This document shows positions 34,761 to 43,384 of a DNA stretch of 64,000 bases, one piece after another; positions within the stretch are counted from its first letter, which is position 1, and each line of letters starts with the position of its first letter. Source of the DNA: Saccharopolyspora montiporae (GTDB lineage Bacteria > Actinomycetota > Actinomycetes > Mycobacteriales > Pseudonocardiaceae). The DNA lies in NCBI RefSeq assembly GCF_015209505.1, contig NZ_JADEYC010000015.1, positions 1-64,000 on the forward strand, read 5' to 3'. The notes under the pieces are model-generated. The model worked only from the letters and a program-made list of their open reading frames with translations, was not told where the DNA came from and did not search any database. The translations under genes and the position numbers were made by a program.

Positions 34761-36101
34761 GTGGGCATGCTCAGCGCGCTGACGCTGGCGGCCGGCTACG
34801 CGAACAAGGCCCGGTGCACCGGCCCGGACTTCGACGCGTCGGGCCGTTCGCAGCCGGACTACCAGGAGCGCTCCTACGGCGACGCGTGCTACTCGGACAT
34901 CCAGAACCTGTGGCTGGGCCGGGACATCGACCAGCACGTGTTCCCGTACGTGCACGGCGGGATCACGCCGGACGGCACGCTGTTCGGCGGGGTCGTCGAG
35001 TACCCGGTGCTGTCCGGGCTGCTGATGTGGCTGGGTGCGCTGTTCGCGGACACCGACGCGGGATTCCTCGCCGCGTCGGCGCTGATCATGGCGCCGTTCG
35101 GTATCGCGACCGGCTACTGGCTGGGCAGCCTCACCGGGGGCCGGGCGTTGCTGTGGGCGCTGGGTCCGCCGGTGGTGCTCTACGCGTTCCACAACTGGGA
35201 GCTGCCGGTGGTGGCCTGCGCGGTGGGCGCGGTGTTCCTGGTGCACCGGTGGCGATCGGCCCCGTTGCGCACCCGGGCGGTGGCGGCGGCGGTCGTGCTC
35301 GGCCTGGGCTTCGCGTTCAAGCTCTACCCGGCGATCTTCGCGCTGCCGCTGGCGCTGTACGTGCTTTCCGGCGGCCCGGGCGGTGCCGAGCTGCCCGCGG
35401 GCAAGCGCTACGACGTGCGCGGAGCCCTGGCGGTGGCCGGTGCGGCCGCGGGCACGGCGGTGCTGGCGAACCTGCCGTTCGCGCTGCTCGGGCCGCAGGG
35501 CTGGTGGGCCTCGTTCGACTTCCAGTCGCGCAGGCAGGTGGACATCAGCACCAACTCGGTCTGGTACTGGGGATTCCGCGACTGGACCGACTCCGACGGA
35601 TTCCAGTCCACGATGGACGTGGTCTCCCCGCTGCTGGTGCTGCTGTCGTTCGCGGTGGCCTGCCTGCTCGGCTGGCGGCGGCTGCAGCGCACCGGAACGT
35701 TCCCGTGGATCCAGGTCAGCGCGGCGATGCTGTGCGGGTTCCTGCTGCTGCACAAGGTGCACTCGCCGCAGTTCGCGCTCTGGCTGCTGCCGTTCTTCGC
35801 GCTGGTCTCGGTGCCGTGGGGGTGGGTCGCGGCCTACCTGCTGGCCGACGCGGCGATGGGCATCGGGATCTTCCGCTGGTTCTACTTGAACATGACCGGC
35901 GAGGCGAACGGCATCCACGACGGGTTCACCGCCCAGGCGCTGATGATCGGCGTGTGGGGCCGGGCGGCGCTGCTGGCCGGGCTGTTCCTCGCGTTCCTCA
36001 ACGCCCGCAGTGCGGTCGACCCCCCGTCGGACGACTCGCCATCGGACGACTCGCGGCGCCCGGACCCGGTTCCGACGGAGCGGCAGACCGGACTCCGCTG
36101 A
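34761..36101 (+). CDS. Glycosyltransferase family 87-like membrane protein
   Basis: 446 residues from GTG 34761, the first standard start in the region. Ten or so hydrophobic segments are visible, starting with LAAGYANKARCTG; YGDACYSDIQNLWLGRDIDQHVFPY and ALGPPVVLYAFHNWELPVV are typical of GT87 (DUF2029) polyprenyl-phosphate-mannose-dependent mannosyltransferases of actinobacterial lipoglycan synthesis. However, an extended N-terminus (IRTTQEPGTGPRRSTISGLV) is in frame from an ATC at 34698, eight bases after GGGAGG, which would complete the first helix. A non-standard ATC start is therefore plausible. It follows the endonuclease gene closely. Confidence 0.85.
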   Translation: MGMLSALTLAAGYANKARCTGPDFDASGRSQPDYQERSYGDACYSDIQNLWLGRDIDQHVFPYVHGGITPDGTLFGGVVEYPVLSGLLMWLGALFADTDAGFLAASALIMAPFGIATGYWLGSLTGGRALLWALGPPVVLYAFHNWELPVVACAVGAVFLVHRWRSAPLRTRAVAAAVVLGLGFAFKLYPAIFALPLALYVLSGGPGGAELPAGKRYDVRGALAVAGAAAGTAVLANLPFALLGPQGWWASFDFQSRRQVDISTNSVWYWGFRDWTDSDGFQSTMDVVSPLLVLLSFAVACLLGWRRLQRTGTFPWIQVSAAMLCGFLLLHKVHSPQFALWLLPFFALVSVPWGWVAAYLLADAAMGIGIFRWFYLNMTGEANGIHDGFTAQALMIGVWGRAALLAGLFLAFLNARSAVDPPSDDSPSDDSRRPDPVPTERQTGLR

Positions 36102-36114
36102 TCCCGCGCACGAC

Positions 36115-36150
36115 GAAGCCCCGGCCCGCCGGGTGGCGGACCGGGGCTTC
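36115..36150. terminator. Bidirectional terminator hairpin
   Basis: GAAGCCCCGG (36115-36124) pairs with CCGGGGCTTC (36141-36150), extended inside by CCGCC/GGCGG. It separates the convergent GT87 and acyl-CoA dehydrogenase genes. Confidence 0.75.
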
Positions 36151-36165
36151 GCAGGGCGCGGCCGA

Positions 36166-38010
36166 TCAGAAGGCGGCTTCGTCGACCTCCATCAGCGAGT
36201 TGTCCGCGGCCTCGATGATCTTGCGGCGAGCGGTGAGCTCGGGCAGCACGTTCTTGGCGAAGAAGCGGACCACCGCGACCTTGCCCTGGTAGAACGGCTG
36301 GTCCTTGGCGGAGGCGCCCGCGTCCAGCGCGGTGAGCGCCACCTCGGCCTGGCGCAGCAGCAGCCAGCCGACCAGCACGTCACCCATGCTCATCAGCAGC
36401 GAAACCGCGTGCTGGCCGACCTTGTAGACGTTGGACACGTCCTCCTGCGCCGAGGTCAGGTGCTCGATGAGCGTGCCGAGCATGCCCTGCGCGTCCTGCA
36501 GCGCGCGGCCGACGAGCTCGCGCTCCTCCTTGAGCCGGTCGTCGGCGTCGGCGGCCTCCAGCGTCTGCTGGATCTGCCCGGCCACCTCGCCGAGCGCGGC
36601 GCCGTTGTTCTTCACGATCTTGCGGAAGAAGAAGTCCTGCGCCTGGATCGCGGTGGTGCCCTCGTACAGGCTGTCGATCTTGGCGTCCCGGATGTACTGC
36701 TCGATCGGGTAGTCCTGCAGGTACCCGGAGCCGCCGAGCGTCTGCAGCGACAGGGTCAGCATCTCGTAGGCGCGCTCGGAGCCGACGCCCTTGACGATCG
36801 GCAGCAGCAGGTCGTTGATCTGCTCCGCGGTGGTGACGTCCGAACCGGCGGCCTTGCCCTGCGCGATCGCGTCCTGGTACTGCGCGGTGTAGAGGTACAC
36901 GGAGCGCAGCCCCTCGGCGTAGGCCTTCTGCAGCATCAGGATGCGCCGCACGTCGGGGTGGTTGGTGGTGGTCACCCGCGGCGCGGTCTTGTCGGTGGTC
37001 CGGGTCAGGTCGGCGCCCTGCACGCGCTCCTTGGCGTACTCCAGCGCGTTGCGGTAGCCGGTGGACAGCGTGCCGATGGCCTTGGTGCCGACCATCATCC
37101 GCGCGTACTCGATGACCTGGAACATCTGCGCGATGCCGTCGTGCACCTCGCCGAGCAGCCAGCCCTTGGCCGGGACGTCGTGCTGGCCGAAGGTCAGCTC
37201 GCAGGTGGACGAGGCGTTGAGCCCCATCTTGTGCTCGACGTTGGTGACGTAGGCGCCGTTGCGCTCACCGGACTCGCCGGTCTTGGTGTCGAAGTGGAAC
37301 TTGGGCACCAGGAACAGGCTCAGGCCCTTGGTGCCGGGCTTGGACTCGATGCCGGGGCCTTCGGGGCGGGCCAGCACCAGGTGCATGATGTTCTCGGTCA
37401 TGTCCTGGTCGGCGGAGGTGATGAACCGCTTCACGCCGTCCAGGTGCCAGCTGCCGTCGTCCTGCAGCCGCGCCTTGGTGCGCCCGGCGCCGACGTCGGA
37501 TCCGGCGTCCGGCTCGGTCAGCACCATGGTGGCGCCCCAGCCGCGCTCGATCATCAGCTCGGCCCAGTGCTGCTGCTCCTCGGTGCCGTTGCGCCACAGG
37601 ATGGTGGCGAAGCTGGGGCCGGCCATGTACATGAACACCGCCGGGTTCGCGCCGAGCATGAGCTCTGCGGCCGACCACTGCACCGACGGCGGGATGCCGT
37701 AGCCGCCGAGCTCGTCCGGCAGGCCCAGCCGCCACCACTCGCCGTCGACGACCTGCTGGTAGGACTTCTTGAACGCCTCCGGCAGGGTGACCGAGTTGGT
37801 CGCCGGGTCGAAGTGGGCCGGGGTGCGGTCGCCCTCTTCGAAGGACTCGGCCAGCGGGCCGGTGGCCAGCTCGTTCAGCTCGGTGAGCACCCCGCGCACG
37901 GTGTCTTCATCGGACTGCTCGAAAGCGCCCTTGCCCAGCCCGTCCTGCACGTTGAACAGCTCGAACAGGTTGAATTCGAGGTCTCGTACGTTGCTCTTGT
38001 AGTGGCCCAT
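36166..38010 (-). CDS. FadE5-type acyl-CoA dehydrogenase
   Basis: 614 residues from ATG 38010. [19 protein letters not shown] is the N-terminal signature of mycobacterial FadE5. FAD/acyl-CoA binding motifs [19 protein letters not shown] and [17 protein letters not shown] are present, and [37 protein letters not shown] contains the catalytic Glu region. The extra C-terminal about 120 residues are characteristic of this longer ACAD group. FadE5 oxidises a broad range of fatty acyl-CoA and passes electrons to ETF. Two dyads in the promoter region and a near-identical site at the EtfD-like gene suggest common control by a fatty-acid-responsive repressor. Confidence 0.92.
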   Translation of the reverse strand: MGHYKSNVRDLEFNLFELFNVQDGLGKGAFEQSDEDTVRGVLTELNELATGPLAESFEEGDRTPAHFDPATNSVTLPEAFKKSYQQVVDGEWWRLGLPDELGGYGIPPSVQWSAAELMLGANPAVFMYMAGPSFATILWRNGTEEQQHWAELMIERGWGATMVLTEPDAGSDVGAGRTKARLQDDGSWHLDGVKRFITSADQDMTENIMHLVLARPEGPGIESKPGTKGLSLFLVPKFHFDTKTGESGERNGAYVTNVEHKMGLNASSTCELTFGQHDVPAKGWLLGEVHDGIAQMFQVIEYARMMVGTKAIGTLSTGYRNALEYAKERVQGADLTRTTDKTAPRVTTTNHPDVRRILMLQKAYAEGLRSVYLYTAQYQDAIAQGKAAGSDVTTAEQINDLLLPIVKGVGSERAYEMLTLSLQTLGGSGYLQDYPIEQYIRDAKIDSLYEGTTAIQAQDFFFRKIVKNNGAALGEVAGQIQQTLEAADADDRLKEERELVGRALQDAQGMLGTLIEHLTSAQEDVSNVYKVGQHAVSLLMSMGDVLVGWLLLRQAEVALTALDAGASAKDQPFYQGKVAVVRFFAKNVLPELTARRKIIEAADNSLMEVDEAAF

Positions 38011-38067
38011 GGCCAGCTCCCTCGTGCGCGCTGCTGCGGGCGTGGCCCAGCTCCGGAACCCCAGCCC

Positions 38068-38106
38068 TTACCGGTCGGTAACAAGAAGGGTATTACTTGG
38101 CGGTAA
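38068..38106. promoter_or_regulatory. Two operator-like dyads upstream of fadE5
   Basis: TTACCGGTCGGTAA (38068-38081) is a perfect inverted repeat (TTACCG-GT-CGGTAA). TTACTTGGCGGTAA (38093-38106) keeps the outer halves, so a second, weaker site lies 25 bases away. Both lie just upstream of the dehydrogenase start at 38010. The same 14-bp element, with one change, lies upstream of the EtfD-like gene at 46305-46318. Confidence 0.7.
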
Positions 38107-38252
38107 CTTCTGCCAAGGGAGCCCCGCGGAACGCGCCGCCGGGATGTCACCCGAATGGGCAGCGCCAGGTCGGGCGGGAAAATCGGCTGAGGACCGCGGC
38201 CCGTTCGACCTAGGGTCATCCGGTCCGGCCGTGCGACCCGGGGAGGCGTTGG

Positions 38253-39215
38253 ATGGACACACCAGCCGTGCGAGCCGAAGGTCTGGTCAAGACCTTCGGC
38301 AAGCACCGCGCCCTGGACGGCGTCGACCTGCAGATCCCCGCGGGCGAAGTGCTCGGCCTGCTCGGGCCGAACGGTGCGGGCAAGACGACCGCCGTGCGGA
38401 TCCTGACCACGCTGCTGCAGCCCGACTCCGGGCGGGCGCACGTGGCCGGGAACGACGTGTTCGCCGATCCGCAGGCGGTGCGCCGGTCCATCGGCCTGTC
38501 CGGGCAGTACGCAGCGGTGGACGAGAACCTCACCGGCCACGAGAACCTCTACATGGTGGGCAGGCTCTACGGGCTCTCCCGCAAGGCGGCCACCGCCCGG
38601 TCTCGCGACCTGCTGGACCGCTTCCGCCTGGTCGAGGCCGCCGACCGGCCGTCCAAGGGCTACTCGGGCGGGATGCGCCGCCGGCTGGACCTGGCCGGCG
38701 CGCTCGTCGCGGCCCCGCCGGTGGTCGTGCTCGACGAGCCCACCACCGGGCTGGACCCGCGCGGGCGGATGGACACCTGGGAGGTCATCGGCGAACTGGT
38801 GCAGGACGGGACGACGGTGCTGCTCACCACCCAGTACCTGGAAGAGGCCGACCAGCTCGCGGACACGATCGCGGTCATCGACCGCGGCGCGGTGATCGCC
38901 GAGGGCACCGCTGACCAGCTCAAGTCCCGGATCGGCGGGGAGCGCCTGGAACTCGTCGCGCACGATCCCGCCGACCTGCCCACCGTGGCCGACGTGCTCA
39001 GCGGGGTCGGCTCCGGCGAGCCCGAGGTGCAGCAGCAGCTGCACAAGGTCCTGGTGTCCGTGGAGACCGGGCCCAAGGCACTCATCGAGGCGCTGCGCAG
39101 GTTGGACGCCGCCGGGATCGCGGTGCACGACGTCGGCCTGCACCGCCCGACCCTGGACGACGTGTTCCTGCGGGTGACCGGGCGCCGCACCGAGACCGAG
39201 GAGGACCAGCCGTGA
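38253..39215 (+). CDS. DrrA-like ABC exporter ATPase
   Basis: 320 residues from ATG 38253. Walker A is GPNGAGKTT, signature YSGGMRRRL, Walker B VVVLDEPTTGLDP, switch TQYLEEAD. VETGPKALIEALRRLDAAGI and the C-terminal HRPTLDDVFLRVTGRR are typical of the daunorubicin-resistance (DrrA) family. Its stop overlaps the start of the permease gene. Together they should export a drug or lipid; TipAL-like regulation downstream fits drug export. Confidence 0.92.
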   Translation: MDTPAVRAEGLVKTFGKHRALDGVDLQIPAGEVLGLLGPNGAGKTTAVRILTTLLQPDSGRAHVAGNDVFADPQAVRRSIGLSGQYAAVDENLTGHENLYMVGRLYGLSRKAATARSRDLLDRFRLVEAADRPSKGYSGGMRRRLDLAGALVAAPPVVVLDEPTTGLDPRGRMDTWEVIGELVQDGTTVLLTTQYLEEADQLADTIAVIDRGAVIAEGTADQLKSRIGGERLELVAHDPADLPTVADVLSGVGSGEPEVQQQLHKVLVSVETGPKALIEALRRLDAAGIAVHDVGLHRPTLDDVFLRVTGRRTETEEDQP

Positions 39216-40012
39216 CCGCGCTGACCGGGGCGGTGCGCGATAGCGGGGTGGTCGCGTGGCGCAACCTGATCAACATCAAGCGCAACCCCGACCTGCTGCT
39301 GTCCGGGACCGCGCAGCCGATCATGTTCGTGCTGCTGTTCGCCTACGTGTTCGGCGGCAGCCTCGGCGGCGAGGCGTACCGGGAGTTCCTGATCGGCGGG
39401 ATCTTCGTGCAGACCGTCGCGTTCAACTCGTCGTTCACCGTCGTCGGGCTGGCCAACGACCTGCAGAAGGGCATCGTGGACCGGTTCCGCGCGCTGCCGA
39501 TGTCCCGGATCGCGGTGCTGCTCGGGCGCACCAGCTCCGACCTGGCGGTCAGCGTGCTCACCGTGGTCATCATGTCGCTGTGCGGACTGCTGGTCGGCTG
39601 GCGCATCTCCTCCGGTCCGCTGGAGGCGTTGCTCGGTTTCGGCCTGCTGCTGCTGTTCTCGTTCGCCATGTCCTGGGTGGGTGCCTACGTCGGGCTGGTG
39701 GCGCGCAGCGTCGAGGTCGCGCAGAGCGCCGGGCTGCTGTGGCTGTTCCCGGTGACCTTCGTGTCCTCGGCGTTCGTCTCCGCGGAGAACATGCCGGGCC
39801 CGATGCGCGTGGTGGCCGAATGGAACCCGATCACCGCGACCGCCGACGCACTGCGCGAGCTGTTCGGCAACCCGGTGCGGGTCGGCATGCCGCCGCCGGA
39901 TACCTGGGCAGCGCAGCACGCGGTGCTCTACTCGGCGGCGACGTCGTTGCTGGTCGTGGCGGTGTTCATGCCGTTGGCCGCGGCGCGCTACCGGCGGGTC
40001 GCCAGCCGCTGA
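39212..40012 (+). CDS. DrrB-like ABC-2 permease
   Basis: 266 residues from GTG 39212, overlapping the ATPase by four bases. Six hydrophobic segments; MFVLLFAYVFGGSLGG and PIMFVLL near the start are DrrB-type, as is LQKGIVDRFRALPMSRIAVLLGRTSSDL in the first cytoplasmic loop. It ends seven bases before the TipAL-like promoter. Confidence 0.9.
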   Translation: MTALTGAVRDSGVVAWRNLINIKRNPDLLLSGTAQPIMFVLLFAYVFGGSLGGEAYREFLIGGIFVQTVAFNSSFTVVGLANDLQKGIVDRFRALPMSRIAVLLGRTSSDLAVSVLTVVIMSLCGLLVGWRISSGPLEALLGFGLLLLFSFAMSWVGAYVGLVARSVEVAQSAGLLWLFPVTFVSSAFVSAENMPGPMRVVAEWNPITATADALRELFGNPVRVGMPPPDTWAAQHAVLYSAATSLLVVAVFMPLAAARYRRVASR

Positions 40013-40019
40013 CCGCGGC

Positions 40020-40050
40020 TTGACCCTCACGTGGCGTGCGGCTGCAGGGT
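40020..40050 (+). promoter_or_regulatory. MerR-type promoter with spacer dyad
   Basis: A -35 TTGACC (40020-40025) and a -10-like CAGGGT (40045-40050) are separated by 19 bases, the long spacing typical of MerR promoters. GACCCT and AGGGTC, which overlap those two elements, make inverted arms. A smaller CCTCACG/CGTG dyad fills the spacer. This suits autoregulation by the TipAL-like protein. Confidence 0.55.
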
Positions 40051-40072
40051 CGTGGTCGGGGAGGTGAGCCCG

Positions 40073-40816
40073 ATGTACGCGGTGGGTCAGGTGGCGAAGC
40101 TGGCCGGGGTCACGGTGCGGACGCTGCACCACTACGACGAGATCGGCCTGCTGGTCCCGTCCGCGCGCACCTCGGCGGGATACCGCAGCTACGCGGAGTC
40201 CGATCTGGACCGGTTGCGGCGGATCCTGTTCTACCGCGAACTCGGGTTCGGCCTCGACGAGATCGCGGACATCCTGTCCGCGGGAACCGACGATGCGCAC
40301 CTGCGCAGGCAGCGCGACCTGCTGACCGGGCGCATCGACCGCCTGGAGCGGATGCGCCGGGCGGTGGACCGGGAACTGGAGGCGAGGACGATGGGCATCG
40401 ACCTCACGCAGCAGGAGAAGTTCGAGGTGTTCGGGGATTTCGACCCGGACGAGCACGCGGCCGAGACCGAGCGCCGCTGGGGCGGTAGCGACGCGTACCG
40501 CGAATCGCAGCGGCGGATGGCCCGCTACACCAAGCAGGACTGGCAGCGGTTCGTGGCGGAGCAGGACGTCATCCACCGCGAGCTGGCCGAGGCCAAGCGG
40601 TCCGGGATCGCACCGGACAGCCCGGAAGTGATGGATCTCGCCGAACGGCACCGGCAGCACATCACGCGCTGGTGCTACGAGTGCACGTCCGAGATCCACC
40701 GCGGGCTCGGCGAGATGTACGTGGCCGACGCGCGGTTCCGCAGCACCTACGAGCAGATCGAGCCCGGGCTGGCCGAGTACGTGTACGCGGCGATCGAAGC
40801 GAACGCCGCCCGGTAG
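40073..40816 (+). CDS. TipAL-like MerR regulator with TipAS domain
   Basis: 247 residues from ATG 40073 with GGAGGTGA upstream. The N-terminal MerR helix-turn-helix (YAVGQVAKLAGVTVRTLHHYDEIGLL) and a coiled coil are followed by a TipAS-like domain beginning QQEKFEVFGDFDPDEHAAETERRWG and ending with AADARF-type helices and YEQIEPGLAEYVYAAI. TipAL binds thiopeptide antibiotics covalently through a Cys; a WCYECTSE segment has two Cys residues that may play this part. The regulator is downstream of the DrrAB-like genes and probably controls itself and the exporter. Confidence 0.9.
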   Translation: MYAVGQVAKLAGVTVRTLHHYDEIGLLVPSARTSAGYRSYAESDLDRLRRILFYRELGFGLDEIADILSAGTDDAHLRRQRDLLTGRIDRLERMRRAVDRELEARTMGIDLTQQEKFEVFGDFDPDEHAAETERRWGGSDAYRESQRRMARYTKQDWQRFVAEQDVIHRELAEAKRSGIAPDSPEVMDLAERHRQHITRWCYECTSEIHRGLGEMYVADARFRSTYEQIEPGLAEYVYAAIEANAAR

Positions 40817-40846
40817 CGGCGGATTCGTCCGGATCACCGGGTTTTC

Positions 40847-40885
40847 GGGTTCCGCCGCGCGAAATCTCGCCGTGCGGCGGAACCC
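40847..40885. terminator. Hairpin after TipAL-like gene
   Basis: GGGTTCCGCCGC (40847-40858) and GCGGCGGAACCC (40874-40885) form a perfect 12-bp stem with a 15-base loop, 30 bases after the stop at 40816. Confidence 0.65.
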
Positions 40886-40946
40886 GGACCGCGCGCCGCG
40901 CGTCGTAGGATCCGTGACGATCGAGCACGAGTCGAGGGGATTGTGC

Positions 40947-41840
40947 ATGGTACTGGGGAAGGCGGTCCGGGCGGCTACCGCGCTGGCCATGGCCGCAGCG
41001 GTCGGATTCGGCGGATTGGCCGCCACCGCGCAGGATGCCGAAGCGGCGGACGGGAAATCGGACCCGCCGGTCTACTTCGTGCACGGCTACGGCAAGGAAC
41101 ACGCGAAGGACTGCGGGAAGACCTGGAAGAACGCGGTCAACCACTTCAAGGACGAGAAGTACGGCGGTTCGCTGAAGACGGTCGGCTACTACGACGGCGA
41201 CACCAACTGCGATGTGACCATCGGGGGCGGCGACGCCGACACCGATACGCGGATCAAGAACATCGCCAAGGACTTCGCGAACTACCTCTACGACCACCAC
41301 ACGAAGAAGGGCGAGTCGGTGGACGTCGTCGCCCACTCGATGGGCGGACTGATCACCCGCGTCGCGCTGCTCGGGTCGGCGAAGGGCTGGGACGGGTTCC
41401 CGAAGAAGCTCAAGGTCGGCGATGTGGTCACGCTGGGCACTCCGCACCAGGGCGTGAAGTGCGACGGGAAGTGCAGCGGCAACACCCAGTGGAAGTCGAT
41501 GGACCCGGACTCCGAGTTCATGGACACGCTGGACGCCCCGAAGAACCGGCTGGACGAGAAGTGGGCGCAGAGCACCGACTGGACGCTGGTGGGGTCCAAC
41601 GACGACGAGACGGTCAGCGGTGACTCGGCCATCGACAAGGACCGGCACGCCGACCACAAGCTGCTGTACCGCAAGGGTGGGGACTACAAGGTCGACCACT
41701 CCGGTATCCGCAGCTTCTACAAGGGCAAGTACAACCTGAAGTACTGGCACGCCGACACCGGCAAGTCCAAGACCACCAAGAACGGGTGGTACCCGGTGAA
41801 GACCGCTCACCAGGCCATCGCCAAGAACGGCGACTGGTGA
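40947..41840 (+). CDS. Secreted alpha/beta-hydrolase (lipase/esterase-like)
   Basis: 297 residues from ATG 40947 with GAGGGGA upstream and TAGGAT (40906-40911) as a possible -10. A signal peptide (AVRAATALAMAAAVGFGGLAATAQDAEA) precedes VYFVHGYG and the nucleophile elbow AHSMGG (Ser131), so an alpha/beta-hydrolase fold is clear. TLGTPHQG is a lipase-class oxyanion-region motif. The later acid and His residues (for example in DHSGIRSFYKG) may complete the triad. Two or more Cys pairs near residues 56, 88 and 172 suggest disulfides, fitting an exported protein. Substrate unknown; predicted short-to-medium chain lipids. Confidence 0.85.
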   Translation: MVLGKAVRAATALAMAAAVGFGGLAATAQDAEAADGKSDPPVYFVHGYGKEHAKDCGKTWKNAVNHFKDEKYGGSLKTVGYYDGDTNCDVTIGGGDADTDTRIKNIAKDFANYLYDHHTKKGESVDVVAHSMGGLITRVALLGSAKGWDGFPKKLKVGDVVTLGTPHQGVKCDGKCSGNTQWKSMDPDSEFMDTLDAPKNRLDEKWAQSTDWTLVGSNDDETVSGDSAIDKDRHADHKLLYRKGGDYKVDHSGIRSFYKGKYNLKYWHADTGKSKTTKNGWYPVKTAHQAIAKNGDW

Positions 41841-41845
41841 TCGCA

Positions 41846-41874
41846 GGCCGGGTCGGGAGCACGCGCACCCGGCC
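41846..41874. terminator. Hairpin after secreted hydrolase
   Basis: GGCCGGGT (41846-41853) pairs with ACCCGGCC (41867-41874), six bases after the stop at 41840. Likely terminator. Confidence 0.55.
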
Positions 41875-41879
41875 CGGCC

Positions 41880-42245
41880 ACGGCGTTCCCACGCCGGAAT
41901 CCACAGTGGACTTGTCCGCCCAATCCCGGGAGAGCGGTGACCGTCGCCGGTGCGCGTTCGATGAACCGACCGGGTTGCGCAGGCGTGGACGAGTTGTCGT
42001 CGGGTGTTGCTGCCCGATGCAGCACGGCATCAACTGATCGGAGGCGTAGCCCGTCGAGCGCGGTTCGAGCCGGGACGTGCGCGGACCGTTCGGCATTGAT
42101 GCGGCACAGCACCCGGTGCAGATCGACGCGCAGCAGCGCCGAGGGCGTGATCACCTCGGTGTCGTGCGCGGCCAGCCAGTGACCATGCTCGCCGGGCTGC
42201 ACCCAGTTTCGTCTCCCGTTGCTCGGTGAGCGCATTCTGCAGCGA
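41880..42245 (-). pseudogene. Possible decayed coding remnant
   Basis: Reading leftward, a stretch around 42220-42040 gives HGHWLAAHDTEVITPSALLRVDL and HRVLCRINAERSAHVPA with good codon position bias, then quality fades. There is no ribosome-binding site or convincing start, and the frame seems to shift upstream (an alternative frame gives NALTEQRETKLGAARR). It may be the fragment of a lost gene. The family is not recognised; the call is weak. Confidence 0.25.
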
Positions 42246-42350
42246 ACTCGATGCGCGGCCGCGGGTGGTCGTGCGCGAAACGCGGTGCCGGCGCGGCGAC
42301 GAAGCGGATCGTGCTTGCCGGTTGCCCCGCGTCTTGCGAGCGTGCACGGC

Positions 42351-42908
42351 ATGGGTGAGCACAAGGAACGGATGCTGCGCGGCGAGCTGTATCGGGACAG
42401 CGATCCGGAGCTGATCGCCGAACGGCGGCGCTGCCAGGACCTGCTCGACCGGTTCAACGCGACGTCGGCCGATCAGCAGGACCTGCGCGGCGAGATCCTC
42501 GGCGAACTGCTGGGCGGTCTGGGCGAGGGATCGTGGATCATGCCCCGCTTGCAGTGCGATTACGGCTACCTGACCACGATCGGCGCGAACAGCTTCGTCA
42601 ACTACGACGCGATCGTGCTGGACTGCGCCCCGGTCACCATCGGCGATGACGTGTCGATCGGCCCGCGTGCCCAGCTGCTCACCCCGCTGCACCCGATGAC
42701 CGACCACGAGATGCGCCGCGACCGCTGGGAATCCGCCGCCCCGATCGCCATCGGCGACAACGTCTGGCTCGGCGGCGGCGTCATCGTGTGCCCCGGCGTC
42801 ACCATCGGCGACGACGCGGTCATCGGTGCGGGCAGCGTGGTGACCCGTGACGTAGCTCCCCGCGTCTTCGCCGCGGGCAACCCCTGCCGCGAGATCCGCA
42901 GCCTCTGA
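42351..42908 (+). CDS. Maltose O-acetyltransferase-like hexapeptide acetyltransferase
   Basis: 185 residues from ATG 42351; a GTG at 42342 is an alternative. The N-terminal ERMLRGELYRDSDPELIAERRRCQDLLDRFN is the Mac domain. Left-handed beta-helix hexapeptide repeats follow, with the catalytic His in TPLHPM and IAIGDNVWLGGGVIVCPGVTIGDDAVIGAGSVVTRD. Homologues acetylate maltose, galactoside or other sugars with acetyl-CoA. It ends with AAGNPCREIRSL, a typical C-terminus. No operon partner. Confidence 0.92.
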   Translation: MGEHKERMLRGELYRDSDPELIAERRRCQDLLDRFNATSADQQDLRGEILGELLGGLGEGSWIMPRLQCDYGYLTTIGANSFVNYDAIVLDCAPVTIGDDVSIGPRAQLLTPLHPMTDHEMRRDRWESAAPIAIGDNVWLGGGVIVCPGVTIGDDAVIGAGSVVTRDVAPRVFAAGNPCREIRSL

Positions 42909-43116
42909 GTCGAGCCCGGTGGCGATGAGCTGAAGCGGTGATGCGCACCGATCGCAACGGTGACGCGCGAACCCGGGGAGGCGGAGCTGCCCCGCTGGAA
43001 CTCCGCCACGAGCGAAAACCTACCGGCAGCCGCGATATCCGCGCCCGGCGCGCAGCCGGGAGAGCCGGGGAAACCGCATCCCGCGCACGTCCGCTCTCGC
43101 GCGGCAGAAACAGATC

Positions 43117-43146
43117 GGGGCTCCGCCGGAGTACCGGCGAAGCCCC
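43117..43146. terminator. Hairpin downstream of tRNA-Gly
   Basis: GGGGCTCCGCCGG (43117-43129) and CCGGCGAAGCCCC (43134-43146) form a 13-bp stem with one mismatch and a four-base loop. It is downstream of the leftward tRNA, with the tandem repeats between, so it may terminate the tRNA transcript. Confidence 0.5.
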
Positions 43147-43221
43147 GTGCAGTGTTCGGAAAGACCCCGTGCAGTGCTCGGAAAGGCCCTGTGCAGTGCT
43201 CAGAAAGGCCCTGTGCGCTGC
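43146..43221. repeat. 22-bp tandem repeats (3.4 copies)
   Basis: Units at 43146-43167, 43168-43189 and 43190-43211, plus ten bases of a fourth, follow the pattern CGTGCAGTGCTCGGAAAGGC plus two bases. They lie just downstream of the tRNA gene. Copies differ at one to three positions. The direct abutment without spacers rules out CRISPR. Confidence 0.8.
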
Positions 43222-43231
43222 AAAAACTTCG

Positions 43232-43305
43232 TGGAGCGGATGACGGGGATCGAACCCGCGTTCTCAGCTTGGGAAGCTGATGTTCTGCCATTGAACTACA
43301 TCCGC
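43232..43305 (-). tRNA. tRNA-Gly (anticodon CCC)
   Basis: On the minus strand, GCGGATGTAGTTCAATGGCA starts the gene at 43305. The acceptor stem GCGGATG pairs with CATCCGC, the D arm contains AGTTCAATGG, the anticodon stem TCAGC/GCTGA holds the loop TTCCCAA with anticodon CCC, and the T arm reads CGGGTTCGATCCCCG. A U discriminator and an encoded CCA (complement of 43232-43234) follow. The tRNA reads GGG codons. Confidence 0.95.
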
Positions 43306-43384
43306 GCTGCCGCATCGCGGCGTGCACGAGCCTAGCACGGCGACCGTCGAAGATCGGAACGGGGGAGCCCGATACGCTGTCCCC

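Noticed and set aside
41807..42457. 216-codon minus-strand frame as an intact gene
   Set aside because: It has no credible start or family, part overlaps the acetyltransferase 5' end, and only a middle patch looks coding; listed instead as a possible remnant.
43146..43221. Tandem repeats considered as CRISPR
   Set aside because: Units are directly abutted with no spacers and there is no cas gene in the window.
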